NCBI GenBank assembly: GCA_963714795.1
Contig: CAVQPS010000010.1
Span: 62,001 to 126,000 of the forward strand
Origin: DATIXJ01 sp963714795
Lineage (GTDB): Bacteria > Bacteroidota > Ignavibacteria > UBA10030 > SZUA-254
Direction of reading: 5' to 3'
Length of the DNA stretch: 64,000 bases
Shown here: piece by piece, positions 38,369 to 46,757 of the stretch
Numbering within the stretch: the first letter of the stretch is position 1
How the letters are laid out: each line of letters opens with the position of its first letter
Translations under genes and position numbers: made by a program
Notes under the pieces: generated by a model
Seen by the model: only the letters and a program-made list of their open reading frames with translations
What the model was told of the DNA's origin: nothing
Databases searched by the model: none

Positions 38369-38917
38369 TCACAAACCAAGTTCGGAAGAAATCGTTTTCA
38401 TAGCATCGATCACAAACCGAATATGTTCATCGAGCGGCATACCTAATTCTGCACATCCGTTGATAATATCGTCCCGGTTGACATTCCGGGCAAATGCTTT
38501 ATCTTTCATTTTTTTCTTCACCGAGGAAACTTCCAGATCGGCAATTTTATTCGGGCGAACGACGGAACATGCCATGATGAATCCGCACAGTTCGTCACAG
38601 GCAAATAATGTTTTTGCCATCGGAGTTTCGCGCGGAACGCCGGTATACGATGCATGGCCCAAAATTGCCGTTCTCATATCATCGGGATAGCCATGCTCTT
38701 TCAGAATCTCCGAACCTTTTAACGGATGATCGGGAGCATTCGGATACATTTCATAATCGAAGTCGTGCAATAAACCGACAATCCCCCACTTCTCCGCATC
38801 CTCATTATTTTTTTTTGCATACGCCCGCATTGCCGATTCAACGGCATACATATGTTTCAGCAAGGCATCGCTTTTCGTATATTCTTTGAGAAGATTCAAA
38901 GCATCGGTGCGGTTCAT
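38369..38917 (-). CDS. HD-domain phosphohydrolase
   Basis: 182 aa from ATG 38917, which has AAAGG upstream. The metal-binding residues run GLLHDFDYEMYP (HD near residue 50), DHPLKG and ILGHASYTG, the HD family order. Substrate is unknown; this subgroup of small HD proteins is often annotated only as hydrolase. It converges with the preceding gene with a 10-nt gap. Confidence 0.85.
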   Translation of the reverse strand: MNRTDALNLLKEYTKSDALLKHMYAVESAMRAYAKKNNEDAEKWGIVGLLHDFDYEMYPNAPDHPLKGSEILKEHGYPDDMRTAILGHASYTGVPRETPMAKTLFACDELCGFIMACSVVRPNKIADLEVSSVKKKMKDKAFARNVNRDDIINGCAELGMPLDEHIRFVIDAMKTISSELGL

Positions 38918-39005
38918 ACAATACCTTTCAATTTTAAGTAAGATTGCAAAATAACCTGAAAAATACAACACGAGAACTTTCTTTGGTGAAAGAAAATAAT
39001 CCCTG

Positions 39006-39033
39006 TTGATTTTCGCCGTTATCTTCCTATATT
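39006..39033 (+). promoter_or_regulatory. Candidate promoter of the 81-aa membrane protein
   Basis: TTGATT, 16 nt, TATATT, 55 nt before the ATG at 39089. A TTG within the -10 would give a 100-aa protein but would be leaderless, so the ATG is preferred. Confidence 0.5.
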
Positions 39034-39088
39034 GTCATTTGCATGTACTATTGAACCACAAATTCTCACACGCTTATCATTATCGTTT

Positions 39089-39334
39089 ATGGTCGTCACC
39101 ATCCTTGCCGTCGTTTTTCTCGTGTTCATGATCCTCATCGCATGGGCCGGCTATAAATTTTTGGGTCGGCAAACCATGCATCCGGACGACATCCCTACCG
39201 CAACATGCAGTATTTGCAAAAATAAATTTCCGACGAAAGAATTGGTCACAAGACAAATCGCAGATTACAAGCTGATGTACTTTTGCAGAAAATGCATCCT
39301 CAATCTCTATTCCGATCTCGGATTGAAAAATTAA
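39089..39334 (+). CDS. Small membrane protein with two CxxC pairs
   Basis: 81 aa: one N-terminal membrane helix (VTILAVVFLVFMILIAWAGY) and a cytoplasmic tail with CSIC and CRKC, a likely zinc ribbon. No family recognised. It lies between converging genes with its own promoter-like sequence. Confidence 0.65.
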   Translation: MVVTILAVVFLVFMILIAWAGYKFLGRQTMHPDDIPTATCSICKNKFPTKELVTRQIADYKLMYFCRKCILNLYSDLGLKN

Positions 39335-39360
39335 CGGGGAAATTGTTTACCAGCGGTTTA

Positions 39361-40401
39361 TTACCATTCTTCTTTTTCAAATCGAATGTTATTCGATTCG
39401 GCAATGAATTGAATATCCTCCATCACCTGTGGATTTCCGCAGGTAAGAATGACTGTCGACGAAGGTTGCATCCGGTCGAGAAGCCGGTTCGTTGTCACGT
39501 GTGACGGCAGGATCGGTACGACGGTTCTTTTCAAAATATTTTCCGCCCGCATAACGTCGCCGCCCTCTGTTTGTGCAAGCTTGAAGAGCGCTTCTTCTTT
39601 CAACGGCATACTGAAAACAGAGCGAAGAATATTATTTGCCCGACCGATTCCTATCATCGAATTTTCACGATCGTGTTGAACCGGCCTGCTCACCGACGGC
39701 ACGTACACAAAATCAATCTTTCCCGATTTTTCAATTTCTTTCAGTTCTTCATGGTATCCCAATTCCTTGAATGTCCGGTTGGCATGGAATAACGTGTATC
39801 GATGCGATTGCGGCTTACCGTCGAGAGCTTCGTTGTACGCTTCTTTCATCATCGATGCAAACGGGGCAAGTCCGGTACCGGTTCCCACCATCACGACGTT
39901 TTGAAAACCGGATGCACGCCGGTCCAGCGTGAACTCTCCCGTAATTTTATTCACATAATAGACCTTATTATCCATTTCCGGATCAACGCTAAACAGTGAT
40001 TCTGAAAGTCTTCCGGGCGTTTCCATTTTAATAATCTCTAGCACGACATAAAATTCCAGATAACCGGATCGACGCGTTTCCGACGGAGCGGAAGAAATCG
40101 AATAGGAATGTGTCACCGTCCCGCGCTTGATCGTATTCGATTCATCGACATCATACACATATTTCATCTGTCCGTTGTCGCCGGCAATTTTTTTGGTAAG
40201 TTTACAATTATCGCGTGAGAGTGCAAGGTATTGTCCCGCTTTGTATGCCGGGAAAACGCTCCCCTGTTCAGGCATGAGCCGGAAAATCTCCAGCAGCGGA
40301 GACAATGCACGGCGGTAGACGACAGTTCCGATTTTCTTTTCAGCCATTAAACGTTTTAAACTATGAACAAGAACTACAGACAGATCAGTTTGGTGTCGCA
40401 T
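39361..40401 (-). CDS. Ferredoxin-NADP reductase-like flavoprotein
   Basis: About 346 aa. The FAD motif HSYSISSAP (RxYS-type) and the NADP-binding VVMVGTGTGLAPFASMMKE are clear, and the protein ends in an acidic-aromatic tail with LTCGNPQVMEDI, as in FNR-type enzymes. Start could be ATG 40401 or ATG 40347 (MAEKKIGTVVYRRAL); no ribosome site decides it. Last gene of a minus-strand run with pterin genes, so it may reduce a ferredoxin or the pterin system; this is inference. Confidence 0.85.
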   Translation of the reverse strand: MRHQTDLSVVLVHSLKRLMAEKKIGTVVYRRALSPLLEIFRLMPEQGSVFPAYKAGQYLALSRDNCKLTKKIAGDNGQMKYVYDVDESNTIKRGTVTHSYSISSAPSETRRSGYLEFYVVLEIIKMETPGRLSESLFSVDPEMDNKVYYVNKITGEFTLDRRASGFQNVVMVGTGTGLAPFASMMKEAYNEALDGKPQSHRYTLFHANRTFKELGYHEELKEIEKSGKIDFVYVPSVSRPVQHDRENSMIGIGRANNILRSVFSMPLKEEALFKLAQTEGGDVMRAENILKRTVVPILPSHVTTNRLLDRMQPSSTVILTCGNPQVMEDIQFIAESNNIRFEKEEW

Positions 40402-40462
40402 CGTGATAGATAAAAAATACGTTATTCTTTTGAATGGAGCAAATCGGAAAGGAAGATCGATC

Positions 40463-41182
40463 TTACGATTTCGGGTTGGTCGGACGGATATCGACTTCAC
40501 TGACTAAGACATTCCTCGGCATCGTCAGTGTATCGACGGCTACACGGGCGATGTCCTCCGCTTTGGGAATTGCGTTGGAATGGTGTATCGGTCTTCCGGA
40601 AGATTGACCGAATGTCGTATTCACGGAGCCCGGACAGAGTGTGATCACGCGGATATTATGCTCACGAACTTCAAGCATGAGACTGCGTGCAAATCCGATC
40701 AATGCCCATTTCGTTGCTCCGTATCCTGCACCGCCGATAAATGCGTTGCGTCCCGCCAGCGAAGAAATATTGAGAATGTCGCCCGATTGCTGTTTCATCA
40801 TCAATGGCAGAACGGCTTTCGTACAGAGAAATACTCCGCGCATATTGACAGCCCACATCCGGTCGAAATCGTTCACTGACATTTCCGCAACTTTGGTAAG
40901 AATACCGAAGCCGGCATTATTGATCAGGACATCAACAGAACTGAATCGTTGTATTATTCGGTCAATCAAATTTTGAACATCGGATTCAACAGAAACATCT
41001 GCACGAATTGCAAGCGCATGTCCTCCGTTGGATTCAATTTCATGAACGACGGCATCGATTTCGGATTGTGTACGTGCGGAAACGACCACATTGGCGCCTT
41101 CATGAGCCAGAGCAATAGCAATTGCTTTGCCGATGCCGCGTCCGGCACCGGTCACTACGGCTGTTTTCGACTGCAGTTTCAT
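40463..41182 (-). CDS. Short-chain dehydrogenase/reductase
   Basis: 239 aa classical SDR. TGAGRGIGKAIAIALA (cofactor loop), NNAGFG, the catalytic Ser in ISSLAGRN, and YGATKWAL with Tyr and Lys are in order. NADP preference suggested by SARTQ after the second strand. It follows another SDR by 31 nt in a cluster with GTP cyclohydrolase I and PTPS, so a pterin-reducing role such as sepiapterin or 6-pyruvoyl reduction is possible but not shown. Confidence 0.9.
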   Translation of the reverse strand: MKLQSKTAVVTGAGRGIGKAIAIALAHEGANVVVSARTQSEIDAVVHEIESNGGHALAIRADVSVESDVQNLIDRIIQRFSSVDVLINNAGFGILTKVAEMSVNDFDRMWAVNMRGVFLCTKAVLPLMMKQQSGDILNISSLAGRNAFIGGAGYGATKWALIGFARSLMLEVREHNIRVITLCPGSVNTTFGQSSGRPIHHSNAIPKAEDIARVAVDTLTMPRNVLVSEVDIRPTNPKS

Positions 41183-41213
41183 ATATTTTTCCAAAATTTC
41201 AAATTGAACATGT

Positions 41214-41954
41214 TCAATCGATATCACCTTTGATGGGCCGAAGCAGAATTTCATCGGTCACGACATCGTCGGGCATTTGATACACGGCAAGAACCGATTC
41301 CGCCACACTTTTGGCAGTCATCATTCTGTTTTTATATTTTTTCCGGTCGGACGAACTCCACATGGCAGTCGAAGTTGCACCGGGAATAATATTGACCACT
41401 TTGATATTGAAGTGCCGCATTTCTTCCCGCAGCACCCGGCTAAACCCGAGCATGCCGGCTTTCGAGGCGGTATATGCCGAGGAGGCTTCAAATGTTTTCA
41501 TTGCCACATTGGAAAGAATATTGATGATCCAGCCTTTTTTTCCCTTGACCATCGACGGAAGAACGGCGCGGATACAATCAACCTGTCCTTCCAAATTTGT
41601 TTTTATGATATCGGAAAATTCTTTCGATGAAGTTCGAAGAAATGTTTTGAAAACGGTAATACCCGCATTGTTAATTAAAACATCGACTTCTCCGATATTG
41701 CGGCGAATTGCTCTGATCGTTTTGGCGATGTCGGCCGTTTTTGTGATATCGCATGGAAAAAAATTCGCATTGCCACCCTGACTATCAATTTCGCGGACGA
41801 CCGTCCGAAGCTCTTTTTGATTTCGACCGGAACAGCACACCTCACATCCGACGGAAGCGAACTCTTTGGCAATTTCTTTTCCGATTCCGCGTGAAGCACC
41901 GACAACCCACACAACCGGCCGGAGCGGAACGGCATTATTTCGTTTCGTGCTCAT
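41214..41954 (-). CDS. Short-chain reductase, candidate sepiapterin-reductase-like
   Basis: 246 aa SDR. WVVGASRGIGKEIAKEF, NNAGITVFKTF, the Ser in ILSNVA and YTASKAGML are present. It starts within the stop codon of the GTP cyclohydrolase gene (overlap at 41954), so the two are translationally coupled. That coupling is the reason for suggesting a tetrahydropterin side-chain reduction; sequence alone says only SDR. Confidence 0.88.
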   Translation of the reverse strand: MSTKRNNAVPLRPVVWVVGASRGIGKEIAKEFASVGCEVCCSGRNQKELRTVVREIDSQGGNANFFPCDITKTADIAKTIRAIRRNIGEVDVLINNAGITVFKTFLRTSSKEFSDIIKTNLEGQVDCIRAVLPSMVKGKKGWIINILSNVAMKTFEASSAYTASKAGMLGFSRVLREEMRHFNIKVVNIIPGATSTAMWSSSDRKKYKNRMMTAKSVAESVLAVYQMPDDVVTDEILLRPIKGDID

Positions 41955-42535
41955 CAGGAAAGCTTGGTAATGATCAGTTTGAGGAATTCGTTCCTGGTTC
42001 GCTCATCTTCACGGAACGAACCGAGCATCGCGCTGGTTGTTGCAACAGAATTTTGCTTTTCAACCCCCCGCATCATCATGCACAAATGTTTCGCCTCGAT
42101 CACGACGGCGACACCATCCGGCTCCAGAACATCAAAGATAGTCTCCGCAATTTGCTGGGTCAGCCGTTCCTGCACCTGAAGTCTTCTCGCAAATATTTCC
42201 ACGATCCGCGGAATTTTACTGAGCCCGAGAATTTTTCCGGTGGGAATATACGCGACATGCGCTTTACCGTAAAACGGAAGCATGTGATGCTCACAGAGAC
42301 TGAAAAAGTCGATATCTTTTACAATGACCATCTCGTCGTACTTTTCAGTAAAGACGGCTTCGTTCAGCACTTTTTTCAGGTCCTGATGATATCCGCTGGT
42401 CAAAAATTCGTACGCCTTTGCAACACGTTTTGGCGTGCGGGCAAGACCTTCCCGTTTTGGATTTTCGCCGATGAGATGAAGAAGTTCCGCAATATTTTTT
42501 TCCAGTGCCGTTGGAGATGAGATTTTTTTCGCCAT
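41954..42535 (-). CDS. folE: GTP cyclohydrolase I
   Basis: 193 aa. Converts GTP to 7,8-dihydroneopterin triphosphate. Zinc ligands are in SLCEHHMLPFYGKAHVAY and HLCMMMRGVEKQNS. Four nucleotides separate it from the PTPS gene upstream and it overlaps the SDR downstream. FolE also serves folate synthesis and queuosine; here the neighbours favour tetrahydrobiopterin. Confidence 0.96.
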   Translation of the reverse strand: MAKKISSPTALEKNIAELLHLIGENPKREGLARTPKRVAKAYEFLTSGYHQDLKKVLNEAVFTEKYDEMVIVKDIDFFSLCEHHMLPFYGKAHVAYIPTGKILGLSKIPRIVEIFARRLQVQERLTQQIAETIFDVLEPDGVAVVIEAKHLCMMMRGVEKQNSVATTSAMLGSFREDERTRNEFLKLIITKLS

Positions 42536-42537
42536 GG

Positions 42538-42942
42538 TTATCCTCGAAACTCTGCAAAATTATTCGGTGTTTCGTATACTTTGATGGAATATAATTCACC
42601 CGCTGATATCTTGGAAGCAAGAATATTCCAAAATACCATCGCGAGATTTTCGGCCGTCGGAATGATTCCCTGTAAAAAATCCACATCAAAGTTCAGATGT
42701 CTATGATCGACTTTCTCTAAAATTTCAGCGTCGATAATGTCGGAAAGCTTTTTCAAATCGAGAATCATGCCGGTATCGGCATCGGGATCGCCGGCAACCG
42801 TCACTTCGATCTCGTAATTATGGCCATGCCCGTTCGGATATGCGCACTTCCCGTAAATTTCAAGATTTTCCTTCTCGGAAAATTTCGGATTGAACAACCG
42901 GTGTGAAGCGCAAAAATGTTCTTTACGCGTGAGATAGACCAT
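42538..42942 (-). CDS. 6-pyruvoyl-tetrahydropterin synthase, animal-like
   Basis: 134 aa. FCASHRL and GHGHNYEIEV hold the zinc histidines, YGKCAYPNGHGHNY carries the catalytic Cys, and VYETPNN the Glu. The run of motifs, including DPDADTGMILDL and HRHLNFDV, follows mammalian PTPS much more closely than the QueD of most bacteria. It makes 6-pyruvoyl-tetrahydropterin from dihydroneopterin triphosphate. Next to folE and two reductases. QueD activity is the alternative. Confidence 0.92.
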   Translation of the reverse strand: MVYLTRKEHFCASHRLFNPKFSEKENLEIYGKCAYPNGHGHNYEIEVTVAGDPDADTGMILDLKKLSDIIDAEILEKVDHRHLNFDVDFLQGIIPTAENLAMVFWNILASKISAGELYSIKVYETPNNFAEFRG

Positions 42943-42978
42943 TATCAGCCAGAACCTTTCTTGTATTCAAATAGACAA

Positions 42979-43437
42979 TCACAACACTGCCAGAACTTCA
43001 TCGGTATGCCCGTCGACTTTCACTTTGGGAAAAATATGAGCGATCTTCCCTTTTTCATCGATGATGAATGTTGTCCGCTCGATTCCCATATATTTTCTAC
43101 CGTACATCGATTTTTCCTTCCAGACACCGTACGCTTTGATCATCGATTTTTCTTCATCGCTGATCAACGGAAAGGAAAGGTCATATTTATCGGTAAATTT
43201 TTTATGCGAACCGACAGAATCCGCACTGACGCCGATAAGCACAGCGCCTTTCTTTTTCACGCGCGCAAGATTGTCACGAAATGAACATGCTTCCTTCGTG
43301 CAACCCGACGTATCATCCTTCGGATAAAAATAGAGCACAACTTTTTTTCCTTTGAAATCTTTCAAAGAAATCATGCTTCCATCTGTCGAAGGAAGAGAAA
43401 ATTCCGGAGCTTTATCGCCCACTGTAAGAGATGCCAT
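42979..43437 (-). CDS. bcp: Bcp/PrxQ-type peroxiredoxin
   Basis: Thiol peroxidase of 152 aa. Peroxidatic Cys in DDTSGCTKEACSFRD with the resolving Cys five residues later, the PrxQ alpha2 pattern. GVSADSVGSHKKF and the conserved R of GIERTTFIID follow. It is 9 nt downstream of the second peroxiredoxin and 36 nt before the PTPS gene. Confidence 0.95.
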   Translation of the reverse strand: MASLTVGDKAPEFSLPSTDGSMISLKDFKGKKVVLYFYPKDDTSGCTKEACSFRDNLARVKKKGAVLIGVSADSVGSHKKFTDKYDLSFPLISDEEKSMIKAYGVWKEKSMYGRKYMGIERTTFIIDEKGKIAHIFPKVKVDGHTDEVLAVL

Positions 43438-43446
43438 ATTCCATTC

Positions 43447-43917
43447 CTAAATTCTTGACAACGCCTCGTTGATTTCACTATACGGCGGTTCCAAACCGGG
43501 ATTTTCAGAAACCCAGCGGTATTGTACAATGCCGTTTTTATCGAGAACAAACACCGCTCGTTTCGATGCGGAATATCCTTTCAATCCGCTAAAATCTTCG
43601 TGCACGCCGCCGTACAGTTTGGAAACTGTGCGCGTATGATCGCTGAGCAAAGGAAACCGAAGATTGTTGGCGGCGGCAAATGCCTTATTGGAAAATGGCG
43701 CATCGACACTGATGCCGACCACCTGAGCATTCAAGCGGTTAAACTCCGACAAGGAGTCGCGGAAGGCACACATTTCCTTCGTGCAAGTGCCCGTAAATGC
43801 ACCGGGGAAAAATGCGAGAACTGTTTTCGTTCCCAAAAAATCTTTCAGAGAACGTTCTTTCTTTTCCGTGTCCGGCATAACAAACTCGGGAGCTTTATCG
43901 CCAACAGTAAGAGCCAT
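43447..43917 (-). CDS. AhpE-like peroxiredoxin
   Basis: 156 aa. Peroxidatic Cys in PGAFTGTCTKEMCAFRD (about 42-58), an Arg in SKRAVFVLDK, and the general thioredoxin-fold order. The start MALTVGDKAPEF at 43917 has AAAAAGG about 10 nt upstream; a Met three codons earlier is in frame. Likely first of a redox-pterin operon. A TTGCTC-N17-TGTTAT promoter may lie about 40 nt upstream. Confidence 0.92.
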   Translation of the reverse strand: MALTVGDKAPEFVMPDTEKKERSLKDFLGTKTVLAFFPGAFTGTCTKEMCAFRDSLSEFNRLNAQVVGISVDAPFSNKAFAAANNLRFPLLSDHTRTVSKLYGGVHEDFSGLKGYSASKRAVFVLDKNGIVQYRWVSENPGLEPPYSEINEALSRI

Positions 43918-44166
43918 ATCGTACATCCTTTTTAATATTCTTCATGATTGCCGAAATATAACATCGACAGTTGAAGAATCGAGCAATTTGTGATAGTTAA
44001 ATTGGTTACAGATGAAGTGATTTTGTGTGTTTTAAAAATACACAATCGTCGTATGAAAATCAAGAAAACTACGGTAATGGTTTCATTGAATGAAATCATC
44101 TCATTCAACAAATCCACAAACAAAATCCGAAGAAATCCGTGGAAGAAGTTTGAAACGAACTCGTGT

Positions 44167-45111
44167 TTACGGCTTGACTTTCGTTCGAAAATACTCGAGT
44201 GTTTTCTTTAACCCTTCCAGCCGGTTTACTTTCGGAGTCCAGGAAAGAAGCGTGCGTGCTTTGGTGATGTCGGGCTGGCGGATTTTCGGATCGTCTTCCG
44301 GAAGATCTTTGAAGACGATTTTACTGCTGCTGCCGGTCAATTGAATAATTTCTTTGGCAAGCTGAAGCATCGGAATCTCATCGGGGTTGCCGATATTCAC
44401 CGGTTCGGTAATGGTCGAATTGAGCAGCCGGAAAATCCCGTCGATAAGATCATCGACATAACAGACACTGCGCGTCTGGCTGCCGTCGCCGAATACCGTC
44501 ACATCTTCTTTTCTCAACGCTTGCGACATGAATGCCGGAATTGCCCGCCCGTCGTTAATCCGCATTCGCGGACCGTATGTATTAAAAATTCTAACAATGC
44601 GCGTATCCACATTATGAAAGCGATGATATGCCATCGTCATCGCTTCGGAAAACCGTTTCGCCTCGTCGTACACGCCGCGAAAACCGATCGGGTTAACATT
44701 TCCCCAATACGATTCCTGTTGCGGATGAACCAGCGGATCGCCGTATACCTCGGATGTCGATGCGATGAGAAACCGCGCGCCTTTTGCTTTCGCCAGTCCA
44801 AGCGCTTTATGTGTTCCAAGCGATCCGACCTTCAATGTCTGAATCGGAAGTTTGAGATAATCGATAGGGCTCGCGGGTGAAGCGAAATGAAGAACGTTGT
44901 TGACCTGCCCTTCGATAAAAATGTAATTCGTGATATCGTGATTGATAAACCGAAACTGATTATTGCCGAAGAGATGAGAGATATTTGCGGTATCGCCGGT
45001 TATCAAGTTATCGATGCAAATGACCGAATGACCCTCGGCGAGCAGGCGGTCGCAAAGATGCGAGCCGAGAAATCCCGCACCGCCCATGACAACGCTGGTT
45101 TGTTTAGACAT
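44167..45111 (-). CDS. uxs: UDP-glucuronate decarboxylase (UDP-xylose synthase)
   Basis: 314 aa SDR of the extended type. VMGGAGFLGSHLCDRL binds NAD, ASTSEVYGDP and GVYDEAKRFSEA give the catalytic Thr/Ser, Tyr and Lys, and VRIFNTYGPRM is typical of UXS. It turns UDP-glucuronate, made by the upstream gene, into UDP-xylose. Start at ATG 45111 (MSKQTSVV), overlapping the ugd stop by 8 nt. Confidence 0.92.
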   Translation of the reverse strand: MSKQTSVVMGGAGFLGSHLCDRLLAEGHSVICIDNLITGDTANISHLFGNNQFRFINHDITNYIFIEGQVNNVLHFASPASPIDYLKLPIQTLKVGSLGTHKALGLAKAKGARFLIASTSEVYGDPLVHPQQESYWGNVNPIGFRGVYDEAKRFSEAMTMAYHRFHNVDTRIVRIFNTYGPRMRINDGRAIPAFMSQALRKEDVTVFGDGSQTRSVCYVDDLIDGIFRLLNSTITEPVNIGNPDEIPMLQLAKEIIQLTGSSSKIVFKDLPEDDPKIRQPDITKARTLLSWTPKVNRLEGLKKTLEYFRTKVKP

Positions 45112-46417
45112 TGACTCTTCCTCTTCCGATTCCAAAATAAACAAACCCCAGTTCTTTCAGGATTTGCGGATTGTAGATGTTGCGGCCATCGAAGACCACA
45201 TGTTGTTTCATCAGCGATTTCATTTTATCGAAATCAGGCCGGCGGAATTCATTCCATTCCGTCATCACCACAAGACCATCGGCACCTTTCAACGCATCAT
45301 AATTATTGCTGAAATACTTGACGGATGTTCCGAAATGCTTTTTCGCTTCTTCGTTCGCAACAGGGTCGTGAACATGCACGATAGCTTTATGCTTCAGAAG
45401 TTCATGGACAACCGTTACCGAAGGAGCTTCTCGCATATCGTCGGTATTCGGTTTGAAAGCAAGTCCCCAAACCGTAATCCGTTTTCCTTTGAGATTATTG
45501 CCAAAATGGGACAAAATTTTATTTGCAAATAGCACGCGCTGATTCTGATTCACCCATTCGACGGAATTCAAAATCTTGAAATCATACTTGTACTCGTCTG
45601 CGGTTTTGACGAGAGCACTGACATCTTTCGGAAAACAGGAACCGCCGTATCCGGTTCCGGCAAACAAAAACTGCATTCCGATGCGCGGGTCGGTACCAAT
45701 TCCTTTCCGAATCATATCGACATCCGCACCGACACGCTCGCATAAATTTGCAATTTCATTCATGAACGATATTTTTGTCGCAAGAAAAGCATTAGCGGCA
45801 TACTTCGTCATTTCCGAACTGAATTCATCCATAATAATAACAGGATTACCGGTTCGGATGAACGGACCGTACAGATCCTGCATGATACCGATAGCGCGCT
45901 GACTTCTGGAACCGACAACAATCCTGTCCGGTTTCATAAAATCATTGACGGCAGCGCCTTCTTTCAGAAATTCCGGATTGGAAACGACATCAAATTCAAC
46001 TTTCGCTTTTTTCGCGATAACACTGCGAACTTTTTCCGCCGTCCCGACCGGCACGGTACTTTTATTGACGATCACTTTATAACCGTTGATCGTTTTTCCG
46101 ATCACATCGGCAACACCGAGTACATGCCGTAAATCTGCCGATCCATCTTCCGACGGAGGCGTTGGAAGCGCAAGAAAAATTACTTCGCCTTTTTTGATGG
46201 CACTTTCAATGTCGGTCGTAAACGTGAGCCTTTTTTCCGAAAGATTTTTTTTCAAAAGCTCTTCCAGACCCGGCTCGTAAATCGGTGATTTGCCTTTCTT
46301 TAACATCTGAACTTTTTTCTGATCGATATCCACACAAATCACGTCGTTACCTGTTTCCGCAAAACAGGTCCCGACGACAAGTCCCACATAGCCGGTTCCA
46401 ATAACGCTGATTTTCAT
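45104..46417 (-). CDS. ugd: UDP-glucose 6-dehydrogenase
   Basis: 437 aa. GTGYVGLVVGTCFAETG (NAD), NPEFLKEGAAVNDFM, the catalytic Cys in GYGGSCFPKDVSAL and VWGLAFKPNTDDMREAPS are present. Oxidises UDP-glucose to UDP-glucuronate for surface polysaccharide. Paired with the decarboxylase downstream, so UDP-xylose or related sugars are the probable end product. Confidence 0.96.
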   Translation of the reverse strand: MKISVIGTGYVGLVVGTCFAETGNDVICVDIDQKKVQMLKKGKSPIYEPGLEELLKKNLSEKRLTFTTDIESAIKKGEVIFLALPTPPSEDGSADLRHVLGVADVIGKTINGYKVIVNKSTVPVGTAEKVRSVIAKKAKVEFDVVSNPEFLKEGAAVNDFMKPDRIVVGSRSQRAIGIMQDLYGPFIRTGNPVIIMDEFSSEMTKYAANAFLATKISFMNEIANLCERVGADVDMIRKGIGTDPRIGMQFLFAGTGYGGSCFPKDVSALVKTADEYKYDFKILNSVEWVNQNQRVLFANKILSHFGNNLKGKRITVWGLAFKPNTDDMREAPSVTVVHELLKHKAIVHVHDPVANEEAKKHFGTSVKYFSNNYDALKGADGLVVMTEWNEFRRPDFDKMKSLMKQHVVFDGRNIYNPQILKELGFVYFGIGRGRVNV

Positions 46418-46556
46418 AAATTCTTGATTTTACAGTTGTTGATTATTCTTTAATGAGGGGTTAGTATAAAGATTTTTTTGATGAAATTCAACGACGGAGA
46501 GCACACCATTGAATATTATGATGGGAAATGATGAATCATAAATCAATTTCAACATG

Positions 46557-46644
46557 CGGAGAGGGTGGGATTCGAACCCACGGTCCCCAGAATGAGGACA
46601 CTGGTTTTCGAGACCAGCCTGTTCAACCACTCTAGCACCTCTCC
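46557..46644 (-). tRNA. tRNA-Ser (anticodon CGA)
   Basis: Cloverleaf with a 7-bp acceptor GGAGAGG/CCTCTCC, anticodon stem CTGGT/ACCAG around loop CTCGAAA, a long variable arm (TGTCCTCATTCTGGGGACC area) as expected for tRNA-Ser, and T-loop GGTTCGAATCC. 88 nt; CCA is not encoded (the genome continues CA after the discriminator G). Confidence 0.95.
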
Positions 46645-46757
46645 GGTTTAACCATTCGTAACAATAGACACAAAGACTTCGCTGGTATGAAAAGTAGAGA
46701 AAAAAGGAGTGAAAATCAATTTATGAACTACACCGAAGCAATGAAAAAGAAATTCTT

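Noticed and set aside
43930..44166. Short plus- and minus-strand frames between uxs and the peroxiredoxin
   Set aside because: Low-complexity and overlapping; no family features or ribosome sites. Weak TTGTGT/ACACAA stem only.
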